Below are positions 16,854-25,046 of a stretch of DNA of 64,000 nucleotides, in pieces. The notes under the pieces are model-generated. The model did not search any database and was not told where the DNA came from. It was given only the letters and a program-made list of their open reading frames with translations. The stretch covers positions 186,001 through 250,000 of the forward strand of contig NZ_FXZC01000004.1 in assembly GCF_900169275.1 (NCBI RefSeq), in the 5' to 3' direction. The DNA is from Brevibacterium casei CIP 102111 (GTDB taxonomy: Bacteria; Actinomycetota; Actinomycetes; Actinomycetales; Brevibacteriaceae). A program made the translations under genes and the position numbers. Numbering within the stretch: position 1 is the stretch's first letter; the number at the start of each line of letters is the position of its first letter.

Positions 16854-17141
16854 TTAATTCTCCAGGTTTCAGTTTTTGCACGCCGGCATGGCTCATGACG
16901 GCGTTTGCCGGGACCTGCGTTTAGCCGACTGCTCCTCTCGTCCTCATGCTCACTTGTTGTTTCTGACTCTACTACAAAGAGAGTCGGTGAGAGAAGAGTC
17001 CGGAGAGATAGTAGTTTCCATGCTGTCGCGAATCGCTCCCTGAGCATGCTCAAGGTTGTGCGTGCCGCCGGATATGGATTTACTCACTGACGAACTGCAA
17101 GCCCAAGATTGTTCGGTGGATCGTCGGTACTTGAGATCGGT

Positions 17142-18179
17142 CTACGCCTGCAGCTCAAGCGCCTCCCACGCGAACGTCGCCACCCAGTGCGAGGACATGT
17201 ACTCATCGGAGATTGCGGCCTCGAGGCCCGGCGCCATGAGGGCGTCGACACGCGTGAGCATGCCCTTCGCCAAGGAAGCAAGGTCCTCATTGCCGGTCTT
17301 CTCCGCGATCGCCTCGAGGTGCGGGGCCAACCGCATGATCGATGCCGCCACCGACAGTCCCAGCCCGTAGAGGTGACTCTGATGCCCGTCGGTCGGGTCG
17401 AGAACCTCGACCGGGGTGAGGGCAGGCGACTCGGGTGAGAGTTCCGAAAGGAAGCCGGGCAGCCAGACGGCGAGCTCGTCCTCGGTGAGCAGCTCAGTCA
17501 TGAGATCGGCCTCGCACAGACCTGCCGACAGGAAGTCGTGGCCGCTGCGCTCCTGCGCGAAGTTCCACGTCCGATCCTCGGCGTAGAACCTCCTGGCAGC
17601 ACCGGCGATGACGTCGACGACATCCCGCCGCCCCTGCGCGCGGGCACCGAGGAGGATCTTCCGCAGACCGAAGGCCGTGTTGGTGTGAACCCCGTGCCGC
17701 ACTGGCTCGGGCAGCTTCGGCAGCCACTCAGCGGTGAGGTCGAAGACCGTGTCCGCGAGGATCTGCGCATTCGCCGCGAGATCGCGCAGCTGCGGATCAC
17801 GGCTGTTCCGCAGCGCTTCGGCGAGTTCGACCGCCCACGCCCACCCATACGGACGCTCCCAGCTCGGATTCTCCCGAAGAAACCACGCCTCGGCATTGAG
17901 CTTCGCCTCGCTGAGATGCGACTGGAGCAGCTCGATCGCCTCATCACGCCACGGCGCGTCCTGTGCCTCCTCGGTGTCGAGCAGCGAGACGAGCAGGTAG
18001 TGCATGTGCACGCTGGAATGCCAGTCGAAGGAATTCGCAAACGCCGGGTTCTTCTCACTCGCCGGCACGATGTCGGCGAGGCTGTTCGCGACATGATGCG
18101 AGGCGTACGGGTAGTCCTGCGTGATGTTCGTCAGCGCGACCTGTGCGAAGGGGTGAATGACATCGTCGGGAGTGGGCAT
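17142..18179 (-). CDS. DUF2891 domain-containing protein
   Basis: A 345-residue, largely helical protein. The start HPFAQVALTNITQDYPYASHH and the following FDWHSSVHMHYLLVSLL, PYGWAWAVELAEAL and RHGVHTNTAFGL are the DUF2891 hallmarks, with a spread of conserved His, Trp and Asp residues that suggest an alpha/alpha toroid enzyme. It is a soluble protein with no signal peptide. It lies 224 bp downstream of the NCS1 permease gene on the same strand but behind a strong hairpin, so it is probably separately transcribed. The function of the family is unknown to me. Confidence 0.85.
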   Translation of the reverse strand: MPTPDDVIHPFAQVALTNITQDYPYASHHVANSLADIVPASEKNPAFANSFDWHSSVHMHYLLVSLLDTEEAQDAPWRDEAIELLQSHLSEAKLNAEAWFLRENPSWERPYGWAWAVELAEALRNSRDPQLRDLAANAQILADTVFDLTAEWLPKLPEPVRHGVHTNTAFGLRKILLGARAQGRRDVVDVIAGAARRFYAEDRTWNFAQERSGHDFLSAGLCEADLMTELLTEDELAVWLPGFLSELSPESPALTPVEVLDPTDGHQSHLYGLGLSVAASIMRLAPHLEAIAEKTGNEDLASLAKGMLTRVDALMAPGLEAAISDEYMSSHWVATFAWEALELQA

Positions 18180-18340
18180 GCGCGGGTCCTTATCTCAAGC
18201 GGTCAGCGTCGGAGTCCTACAACCCGATCTCGAGCCGCGGTCTTCGCAATGACTCGATTGTGCCACTCTTTCGCTGAGGAACAAGACGCCCGCCCGGGAG
18301 CTGCCCCGGCGGTCTCCGACGGGGCAGAGCAGACACACGA

Positions 18341-18383
18341 CGACGGCTGGCCACCCCGCGATGGGCAGGGTGGCCAGCCGTCG
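18341..18383 (-). terminator. Hairpin terminator of the aminotransferase-permease unit
   Basis: A perfect 16-bp stem (18341-18356 with 18368-18383) with an 11-nt loop lies 21 bp after the permease stop. There is no T tract. Confidence 0.7.
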
Positions 18384-18403
18384 ATTGTGAACAGGCGGCC
18401 TTG

Positions 18404-19825
18404 TTACGCTCCGTCAAGCACTGGCGCAGCCTCCTGAGAATCCGAACGCCCGCGCCTGGCGCGTGACCGGGAGAGCGCGAGGTAGACGATGGCCGTAACG
18501 ACGAAGCCGACGAGCCATGCGATGTCGATGTTCTGCAGCGGCGCCGCGAGTGGCCCGGTGAAGAGCGGGGTGATCATGAACGGCACCTGCGCGGCCAACC
18601 CGATCGCATAGCTCGAGAGCCCGACCGCGTTCCACTTCCCGTACCGGCCGCCGTCGGGGGCGAAGAGATCGTCGACGTGGTAGTCGCCCTTCTGGACGAT
18701 GAAGTAGTCGGCGAGGTTGATGGCCGACCACGGGATGAGCACGTAGAGCAAGAGCGTGAGGAAGCTTTCGAACGTCGCCATGAAGTCGCCCTGGCCGAGG
18801 ATTGCGATGAGCGTCGCCCCCGCACCGCACACGATCGTCGCCCACACCCGCGTCCCCGCGGTGATCCGCGCCTTGAAGTTCGACTGCATGACCGTGAGCG
18901 CATTCATCACCGCCGAGTAGAGCTCGACCCCATTGATGAGCGCCGAGCTGATCGCGAAGATGATGAGGACGACCATGCCGACGGCGCCGAGGTGCTCGCC
19001 GAGGGCCGCAAGCGGGTTCTCCGGGTTCGCCGCCCCGAGCAGGACGCCGAGGGACATGACGAACACCGAGCTGACGACGAGACCGAGATACGTGCTCCAG
19101 AACGCCGTCTTCGGCCCCGTCTTCTGCGGCAGGTACCGCGAGTAGTCGGAGACGTAGGGTGCGTACGCGAGCTGCCAGACGATGCCGATCGCGAGCATCG
19201 CGAAGAACCCTTCGGCATTGAACGCCGCCTCGGCGTTGCGCGAGGTGACGTCGGGCTGCATCCAGAAGAGCACCATCGACACCGCGACCGTGCCGCCGAT
19301 GAGGATCGACAGCCACACCATCGTCTTCTGCAGCAGGTCGTAGCCGACCGCGCACAGTCCGACGCCGATGACCGCGAAGGCGATGATCGCCGTCGTCCCG
19401 TCGAAGTCGGGGAAGACCGCGAGCAGCGAGTCCTTCGCGACGATGAGGATGCTTGCGAAGAAGCCGATGAACATGACGAAGGCGATGAGCGCGAAGAGGC
19501 TCGCACCCATGTACCCGAACTGCGCCCGGGCCTGGAGCATCTGCGGGATCCCGAGGTGTGGGCCCTGCGAGGCGTGCAGCGCCGACCCGAACGCGCCGAT
19601 GACGTTGCCGATGAGGATCGCAGTGATGCTCCACCCGACCGGCAGGTTGTACGCGCCCGAGGCGACGGCACCGGTGACGACGGTCAGCGGCATCATGTTG
19701 AGGCTGACCCAGATCGCGAAGATCGACCAGTTCGTCCCGGTCCGCTCCGCCTCGGGGATCGGCATGATGTGCTGCTGTTCGAAGCGCACGAACGTCTTCG
19801 ACTCGGAATGGGAATGGTGGGACAT
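18404..19825 (-). CDS. NCS1-family purine/cytosine-type permease
   Basis: A 473-residue transporter with about twelve hydrophobic segments. The start IMPIPEAERTGTNWSIFAIWVSLNMMPL, the helix-1 region and the motif LAYAPYVSDYSRYLP are typical of NCS1 (cytosine/purine/allantoin/thiamine) permeases. An AAGGAGAGG ribosome-binding site precedes the ATG. It follows the class III aminotransferase gene by 136 bp and both probably share the LysR-controlled promoter at about 21.76 kb; a hairpin ends the unit. The substrate is probably the nitrogen compound degraded by this regulon, but which one is not evident. Confidence 0.88.
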   Translation of the reverse strand: MSHHSHSESKTFVRFEQQHIMPIPEAERTGTNWSIFAIWVSLNMMPLTVVTGAVASGAYNLPVGWSITAILIGNVIGAFGSALHASQGPHLGIPQMLQARAQFGYMGASLFALIAFVMFIGFFASILIVAKDSLLAVFPDFDGTTAIIAFAVIGVGLCAVGYDLLQKTMVWLSILIGGTVAVSMVLFWMQPDVTSRNAEAAFNAEGFFAMLAIGIVWQLAYAPYVSDYSRYLPQKTGPKTAFWSTYLGLVVSSVFVMSLGVLLGAANPENPLAALGEHLGAVGMVVLIIFAISSALINGVELYSAVMNALTVMQSNFKARITAGTRVWATIVCGAGATLIAILGQGDFMATFESFLTLLLYVLIPWSAINLADYFIVQKGDYHVDDLFAPDGGRYGKWNAVGLSSYAIGLAAQVPFMITPLFTGPLAAPLQNIDIAWLVGFVVTAIVYLALSRSRARRGRSDSQEAAPVLDGA

Positions 19826-19961
19826 GAGTTCCTCTCCTTTGAGTGACTCTCACGGTGATCGGCAGAAGTCCGGCGCCGAGGTGGCCCTGGCCTTCCGCTG
19901 ACCCCGACCGGGCGCTCGGGGTGGGATCCGAACCCCCCGGTCGGGATCGATGCGGACCGGG

Positions 19962-21509
19962 TCAGAGACCGGCGCGCTCGGTGGCCAGGGTGAACGCCCG
20001 GTCGAGGAGACCGGCGAGTTCGTCGATGTCGGCTGCGGTCATCACCAGCGGCGGCGAGACCTGGACCAACGGATTGCCTTCGGCGTCGATGGCGACACGG
20101 GCGATGAGCCCCACCTCGGCGAGGGCCGGGTTGAGGTGCCCGTTGACGAAGTCACCGGCACCGATGACCTCATCCGTCCACCGCTTCGCGGCCTGGTCGG
20201 TGACGAGTTCGAAGGTGCGGTGGAACCCGTCGCCGCGCAGATCCCCGACGATCGCGGAGTGCCGGGCGGCCACCTCGGCAAGCTTCTCACCGAGGTACGG
20301 GCTGAGCCGGGCGACGTTCTCGACGACGCCCTCGCGCTCCATGATCTCGATGTTCTTCAGCGCCGCCGCGCACGCGACCGGGTGCCCGCCGTAGGTGAGG
20401 GCGTGGTTGTACATGCCGAGCGGGCCGTCGAGGACGGTCTCGATGACGCGGTCGCTGGCGATGAGCCCGCCGAGCGGCATGTACGCCGAGGCGATGCCCT
20501 TGGCGAAGGTGATCATGTCCGGCTGGAAGCCGTAGTGGTCGGAGCCGAACCATGAGCCCAGACGTCCGTAGCCGGTGATGACCTCGTCGGCGATGAGGAG
20601 GATGCCGTACTTGTCGCAGAGTTCGCGCACGCCCTGGAAGTAGCCGGTGGGCGGGGTGAGGCTGCCGCCGGCGTTCTGCAGCGGTTCCATGATGATCGCC
20701 GCGATCGTGTCCGCGCCCTCCTGGACGATGAGGGATTCGAGTTCGCCGAGGAGGAACGCCGTGAACTCCTTCTCCGTCTCGGCGTCGGGGCGGCGGTAGC
20801 GCTTCGTGTTGTGCGTGTGGCGGACGCCGTTCATGAGAGGTTCGAACATCTTGCGGACGTCGGTCATGCCGTTGAGCGACATCGCTCCGAAGCTCGTGCC
20901 GTGGTAGGCGACACGGCGGGCGAGGAACTTGTACCGCGAGGACTCGCCGCGGGTGATGTGGTACTGGCGGGCGAGCTTGATCGCCGCCTCGTTCGACTCG
21001 CCGCCGCCGGAAGCGAAGAAGACGCGGTTGAGGTCGCCGGGGGCCAGCGACGCGATCTTCTGCGCGAGCTTGGCCGCCGGGGGATGGGCGACCGACCACG
21101 TCGTCTGGTAGGGCAGGGCCGCCATCTGCTCGCGGACCGCGTCGCCGACCTCGGCGCCGTGGGTGTAGCCGAGCTGGACGCAGAAGAGTCCGGCGAGTCC
21201 GTCGAAGAAGCGAGTGCCGTTCTCGTCGAAGACCGAGCAGTGCTCGCCGCGGACGAAGATCGGCAGCTCGGCGTCGCGGTACTTCGCTGCGGGGGTGAAG
21301 TTCATGACGAGGTGGCGCTTAGCGATCTCGGCGAGGTTCTCGGTGGGAGTGTCGGTGGCCGAGTCTGCGGTGGGGTTCGCAGTGGTTGTGGGTGCGGTGG
21401 CCGGGGCATCGGTGGTGGACGCTGCCGAGGTGGTCGGTGCGCCGGCGGCACCGTTGCCGGCCGATGCTGCCGTGTCGTCCGGCGTGGTCAGCGTGCTGTT
21501 GAGTGTCAT
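19962..21509 (-). CDS. Class III (omega-)aminotransferase
   Basis: A 515-residue PLP-dependent aminotransferase. The first 70 residues are an Ala/Thr-rich disordered extension; the enzyme proper starts near residue 75 (LAEIAKRHLVMNFTPAAKY). The PLP lysine is Lys337 in TFAKGIASAYMPLGG, with IADEVITGYGRLG before it and the FFASGGGESNEAAIK cofactor loop. Relatives act on beta-alanine, taurine, putrescine or similar primary amines with pyruvate or oxoglutarate. AAAGGACACACC precedes the ATG. It heads the second unit of the LysR regulon and pairs naturally with the aldehyde dehydrogenase of the first unit, which would oxidise the resulting semialdehyde. Confidence 0.9.
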   Translation of the reverse strand: MTLNSTLTTPDDTAASAGNGAAGAPTTSAASTTDAPATAPTTTANPTADSATDTPTENLAEIAKRHLVMNFTPAAKYRDAELPIFVRGEHCSVFDENGTRFFDGLAGLFCVQLGYTHGAEVGDAVREQMAALPYQTTWSVAHPPAAKLAQKIASLAPGDLNRVFFASGGGESNEAAIKLARQYHITRGESSRYKFLARRVAYHGTSFGAMSLNGMTDVRKMFEPLMNGVRHTHNTKRYRRPDAETEKEFTAFLLGELESLIVQEGADTIAAIIMEPLQNAGGSLTPPTGYFQGVRELCDKYGILLIADEVITGYGRLGSWFGSDHYGFQPDMITFAKGIASAYMPLGGLIASDRVIETVLDGPLGMYNHALTYGGHPVACAAALKNIEIMEREGVVENVARLSPYLGEKLAEVAARHSAIVGDLRGDGFHRTFELVTDQAAKRWTDEVIGAGDFVNGHLNPALAEVGLIARVAIDAEGNPLVQVSPPLVMTAADIDELAGLLDRAFTLATERAGL

Positions 21510-21759
21510 GGTGTGTCCTTTCGAGCGGTGGTGCTCAACTGCGGGGTGGTGCACGTTCGGTGGTGGTTCAGTGTCGGTGGTTCGACGTCAGCGGTGGTGC
21601 GTGGTCAGGGGTCCGAGTCTGCGGCGGTTCGTGGTCTGCGGTGCGGCCTCTGCGACTCCGTGTCTGCGAGTGGTGGCCGCGACTGCCGAGCCGGTGAAGC
21701 GGTGATCGAGGTGGTGTGGATCACCTTGTCCATTCATGCTTTCACCCGCCGGTCCATAA

Positions 21760-21802
21760 GTGAAATAGTTTCTCGTTCTCAAGGGCATCTGAAAAACAGA
21801 TG
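21760..21802 (-). promoter_or_regulatory. LysR-type two-part operator, aminotransferase promoter
   Basis: GTGAAATAGTT (21760-21770), 15 bp, then the palindrome CATCTG-AAAAA-CAGATG (21786-21802), which fits the T-N11-A rule of LysR sites. The same element with the same 15-bp spacing recurs at 27472-27514 beside the LysR gene. In the leftward direction the AACTAT part lies where a -10 box would be. Confidence 0.7.
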
Positions 21803-21845
21803 GTTGGGAGCGTGGACGCGGCGGCATGCCCGGGCGCCGCATTGT

Positions 21846-21906
21846 CAGCACGGTGAACCCGCACCAGCACGGTCCATGCGCCGTGCTGGTGCGGGTTACC
21901 GTGCTG
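21846..21906 (-). terminator. 26-bp hairpin after the ALDH gene
   Basis: Two arms (21846-21872 and 21881-21906) pair over 26 bp with a single bulged G at 21855 and an 8-nt loop, beginning 34 bp beyond the ALDH stop. It is one of the longest stems in the window and probably ends the RidA-to-ALDH transcript. Confidence 0.7.
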
Positions 21907-21940
21907 GAGCGTGCGCAGCCTCGGGGCCGTCAGCTGCCCC

Positions 21941-23449
21941 TCACCCCCACTGCAGCCAGGTGGTCTTGAGGTCGGTGTAGTTCTCGAGCGCGTGGATCGA
22001 GAGGTCGCGGCCGAAACCGGACTGCTTGAAGCCGCCGAAGGGCGTCGTGAAGCCGAGCGCGTCGACGGTGTTGACCGAGACCGTGCCCGCGACGAGGCGG
22101 GAGGCCACCCGGTGGGCGCGGGCCATGCTGCCCGTCCACAGTGCCGCGGCGAGACCGTATGGGGTCTCGTTCGCCTTCGCGATCGCCTCGTCCTCGGAGT
22201 CGAACGGGGTGACGAGGGCGACGGGCCCGAAGATCTCGTGCTCGTGGAGCCGGTGGTCGGCGGGCAGGCCGGTGACGACGGTCGGGGTGATGAACGTCGA
22301 CATCCCGTTGATCGCCGGGCGCTCGCCGCCGGCGACGATCGTCCCATCGGCGCGAGCCTGCTCGACGCACTCCCACACCTCCTCGGCGTGCTTCTCGGAG
22401 ACGAGCGAGCCGATCGCGGTGTCCGGATCGAGCGGGTCGCCGGGTTGGAACGATTCCGCGGCGCGGGTGAGGAGGCGGACGAACTCGTCGTAGACGGGAC
22501 GTTCGACGAAGATCCGCGAGGTCGCCGAGCACACTTCGCCCTGGTTGTAGAACGCCCCGAACGCCGCCTTCTGCGCGGCGGCCTCGAGGTCGTCGGTTTC
22601 GGCGAAGATGACGTTTGCGCTCTTGCCGCCGGCTTCGAGGGCGAGGCGCTTCATGTTCGACTCCCCGGCGTAGATCTGGAGCTGCTTGGCCACGGCGGTC
22701 GAGCCGGTGAAGGCGAGCATGTCGACGTCCATGTGCCGGCCCAGCGCCGTGCCGACGACCGAGCCGCGTCCGGGAACGACGTTGAGCACACCGGCCGGCA
22801 GACCGGCTTCGACGGCGAGCTCGGCGAGGAGCAGGGTCGAGTGCGAGGCCTCGACCGGAGGCTTGACGACGAGGGAGTTGCCGGCCGCCAGGGCGGGTGC
22901 GATCTTCCACGTCGCGATCTCGAGCGGGTAGTTCCACGGCACGATGACGCCGATGACACCGAGCGGTTCGCGGGTGACGAGCGCTGTCGATCCGCTCGGG
23001 GTCGCGGGGATCTCGTCGGTGACCTTCTCGATCGCCTCGCCGTAGAACCGGAAGAGGGCGGCCGCGCCGGGGGCGTCGATCGTCGAGGACTCGCCGATCG
23101 GCTTGCCCATGTCGAGGGTGTCGAGGAGCGCGAACTCGTCGGCCCGGGCCTCGATGAGGTCGGCGAGGCGTAGCAGCACTTCCCGCCGGTCCGTTGCCGA
23201 GGCCCTCGACCACGCTCCGTCGTCGTAGGCCCGGCGGGCGCTCGCCACCGCACGGTCGACGTCGGCGCCATCGCCGAGGTGGAGGGTCGAGATGACCTCG
23301 CCGGTCGCCGGGTTCGTCTTCGCGTGGGTCTGCCCGGACTGGGCGTCGACCCGCGCGCCGTCGATGACGGGTCGCCCGTCGAGGGTGAGCGCGGCCGCCT
23401 TCGTTCGCCACTCCTCGGCGGCGGGGGTGCGGGTGAGTGTGTCGGTCAT
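21941..23449 (-). CDS. NAD(P)-dependent aldehyde dehydrogenase
   Basis: A 502-residue aldehyde dehydrogenase of the succinate-semialdehyde/betaine/aminoaldehyde type. The catalytic Cys307 lies in NQGEVCSATSR, the general-base Glu in ALEAGGKSANVIF, and the cofactor loop in FTGSTAVAKQ; PWNYPLEIATWKIAPALAAGN is also typical. GGAGCACCACC precedes the ATG. It is last in the RidA-DUF1028-M20-MFS-ALDH unit and would oxidise the aldehyde made by the neighbouring class III aminotransferase. The exact aldehyde cannot be deduced. Confidence 0.92.
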   Translation of the reverse strand: MTDTLTRTPAAEEWRTKAAALTLDGRPVIDGARVDAQSGQTHAKTNPATGEVISTLHLGDGADVDRAVASARRAYDDGAWSRASATDRREVLLRLADLIEARADEFALLDTLDMGKPIGESSTIDAPGAAALFRFYGEAIEKVTDEIPATPSGSTALVTREPLGVIGVIVPWNYPLEIATWKIAPALAAGNSLVVKPPVEASHSTLLLAELAVEAGLPAGVLNVVPGRGSVVGTALGRHMDVDMLAFTGSTAVAKQLQIYAGESNMKRLALEAGGKSANVIFAETDDLEAAAQKAAFGAFYNQGEVCSATSRIFVERPVYDEFVRLLTRAAESFQPGDPLDPDTAIGSLVSEKHAEEVWECVEQARADGTIVAGGERPAINGMSTFITPTVVTGLPADHRLHEHEIFGPVALVTPFDSEDEAIAKANETPYGLAAALWTGSMARAHRVASRLVAGTVSVNTVDALGFTTPFGGFKQSGFGRDLSIHALENYTDLKTTWLQWG

Positions 23450-23472
23450 GGTGGTGCTCCTTCGTGTGTTCC

Positions 23473-23545
23473 GTGGCTTCGACGCGGTGAGCCGACAATT
23501 ACGCGGTGTGCAGACCGCGTTTGTGTCGGTTCATCGCGTCGGTGG
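23473..23545 (-). repeat. 73-bp intergenic hairpin repeat, copy A
   Basis: This element differs from copy B (24974-25046) at only 4 of 73 positions. It folds as three stacked stems: CGACGCG...CGCGTCG, CCGACA...TGTCGG and ACGCGGT...ACCGCGT around a 6-nt loop. Copy A lies between the MFS and ALDH genes. Confidence 0.85.
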
Positions 23546-23549
23546 ATTG

Positions 23550-24947
23550 TCAGTCGGTCGCCGAGGGGGTCTTCGCCTCGGCGGCGGTCGACTCGGTGTG
23601 GTGGGTGGCTGGGTCGTCGGTGTCGGTGAGCTTGTCGGAGTCTTTGAGGAGGTCGACGCCGCGGGTCTCCGGGATCGAGGCGACCGTGACGATGCCGATG
23701 ACTCCGACGACGGCGAGGAAGAATCCAGGGCTGAGCGTGCTGCCGGTGCGGTCGATGAGCCACGTGAGCGCATACGGGGCGGTGCCGGCGAAGAGCGCCG
23801 CAGTGATGGCGTAGGCGATCGAGAGACCGGTCTGTCGGGTCCGCGTCGGGAATAGCTCGACGACGGTGGCGGCATGCGTGCCGAGGATGATCGCGAGGAT
23901 GAAGGCGAGCCCGAAGGTCGATGCGAATGCCGCCCAGTCGCTGCGCACGCCCATGAGCATGAACAACGGCACCGAGAGGACGGTGAGTGCGACGGCCGCG
24001 GTCATGAGCACAGGTTTGCGTCCCCACCGGTCCGACGCGATGCCGGCGAGCGGGACGATGATGAGTCCGAGCGCCGAGGCCAGGGTCGAGAGGAGAGCGG
24101 CGCGTCCGGCGTCGAAGCCGAGGCTCGTCTCCTGGTAGGTGAGCAGGTAGACGAGGACGACGTAGAACGTCACGTTCATGAAGATCTCCATCCCGCAGGT
24201 CTGGATGAATTCCTTCGGGTTGCGCTTGAAGACCTCCCGCAGAGGCGACTGGGCGACGGTCTCCATCTTCTGCAGTGCTTCGAACTCCGGGGTGTCCTCG
24301 ATCTTCCGGCGGATGTAGAGGCCGACGAAGCCGAGTGGCACGGTGATGAGGAACGGAATCCGCCATCCCCATTCGGTGATCTGCTCAGGGGTGAGCGCCA
24401 CGTTGAGGAGGTAGACGGCGAACGACGCGAGGAGGAACCCGAGAAGCGAGCCGAATTCGAGCCAACTGCAGCCGAAGCCTCGGCGATTCCGGGGTGAGAA
24501 CTCACCGAGGAACGCCGCCGCGCTTCCGAACTCGCCGCCCGCCGCCAGTCCTTGGACGATGCGGGTGAGGATGAGGAGGATCGGGGCGAGCACACCGATC
24601 GTCTGATAGGTCGGGAGGATGCCGAGGACGAGCGTCGACACCGCCATCGAGAGGATGACGACGGATAGGGTGAGTTTGCGTCCGAGCTTGTCGCCGAGGC
24701 GGCCGAAGAGGATCGCTCCGAGCGGACGGACGAGGAACGAGACGGCGAAGACCGCGAAGGTCGCGAGCAGCCCTGCCGTCCTGTCCGATTCGGGGAAGAA
24801 GATCGCGGCGATCGTCGTCGCCATGTACGCGTAGACGGCCCAGTCGAACCAGTGCACGAGGACACCGATCGATCCGGCGACGATGCTCTTCTGCAGACCC
24901 TTCTTCTGGGTCAGGGCAGAGCTGTGGACGGGTGTTGTGCCAGTCAT
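23550..24947 (-). CDS. MFS transporter of the metabolite:H+ symporter (MHS) type
   Basis: A 465-residue major facilitator protein with twelve hydrophobic segments. WFDWAVYAYMATTIAAIFFP in helix 1, RPLGAILFGRLGDKLGRK between helices 2 and 3, RIVQGLAAGGEFGSAAAFLGEFSP and LGFVGLYIRRKIEDTPEF match the MHS (ProP/KgtP/ShiA) family, which imports organic acids or betaines. The ATG at 24947 was chosen because GGAGGAAATCGAC stands directly before it; an ATG at 24962 would lie inside that site. It is flanked on both sides by copies of the 73-bp hairpin repeat. Confidence 0.9.
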   Translation of the reverse strand: MTGTTPVHSSALTQKKGLQKSIVAGSIGVLVHWFDWAVYAYMATTIAAIFFPESDRTAGLLATFAVFAVSFLVRPLGAILFGRLGDKLGRKLTLSVVILSMAVSTLVLGILPTYQTIGVLAPILLILTRIVQGLAAGGEFGSAAAFLGEFSPRNRRGFGCSWLEFGSLLGFLLASFAVYLLNVALTPEQITEWGWRIPFLITVPLGFVGLYIRRKIEDTPEFEALQKMETVAQSPLREVFKRNPKEFIQTCGMEIFMNVTFYVVLVYLLTYQETSLGFDAGRAALLSTLASALGLIIVPLAGIASDRWGRKPVLMTAAVALTVLSVPLFMLMGVRSDWAAFASTFGLAFILAIILGTHAATVVELFPTRTRQTGLSIAYAITAALFAGTAPYALTWLIDRTGSTLSPGFFLAVVGVIGIVTVASIPETRGVDLLKDSDKLTDTDDPATHHTESTAAEAKTPSATD

Positions 24948-24973
24948 GTCGATTTCCTCCATTGGAATCGGTG

Positions 24974-25046
24974 GTGGCTTCGACGCGGTGAGCCGACAGT
25001 TACGCGGTGTGCAGACCGCGTTTTTGTCGGATCACCGCGTCGGTGG
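24974..25046 (-). repeat. 73-bp intergenic hairpin repeat, copy B
   Basis: This is the second copy of the element at 23473-23545, in the same orientation. It lies between the M20 and MFS genes and its right end overlaps the last five codons and stop of the M20 gene. The outer stem CGACGCGGTGA with TCACCGCGTCG is perfect in this copy. Confidence 0.85.

Larger units (their letters stand above)
21510..21940. other. Intergenic promoter/terminator region between ALDH and aminotransferase genes
   Basis: This 431-bp gap holds a very long hairpin at 21846-21906 just after the ALDH gene, then a LysR-like two-part element at 21760-21802, then about 250 bp of leader before the aminotransferase. Repeated GTG/CGG-rich phrases fill the leader and I see no gene in it. 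Confidence 0.6.

Noticed and set aside
16850-17053. 67-codon open frame ending on the beta-family ATG
   Set aside because: Its TGA overlaps the next ATG as ATGA, which is attractive, but it has no ribosome-binding site and is a short basic peptide without a pattern; kept only as a possibility.
13490-17141. Attachment-site repeats bounding the lower-GC island
   Set aside because: I compared sequence at both edges by eye and found no direct repeat, integrase or tRNA fragment.
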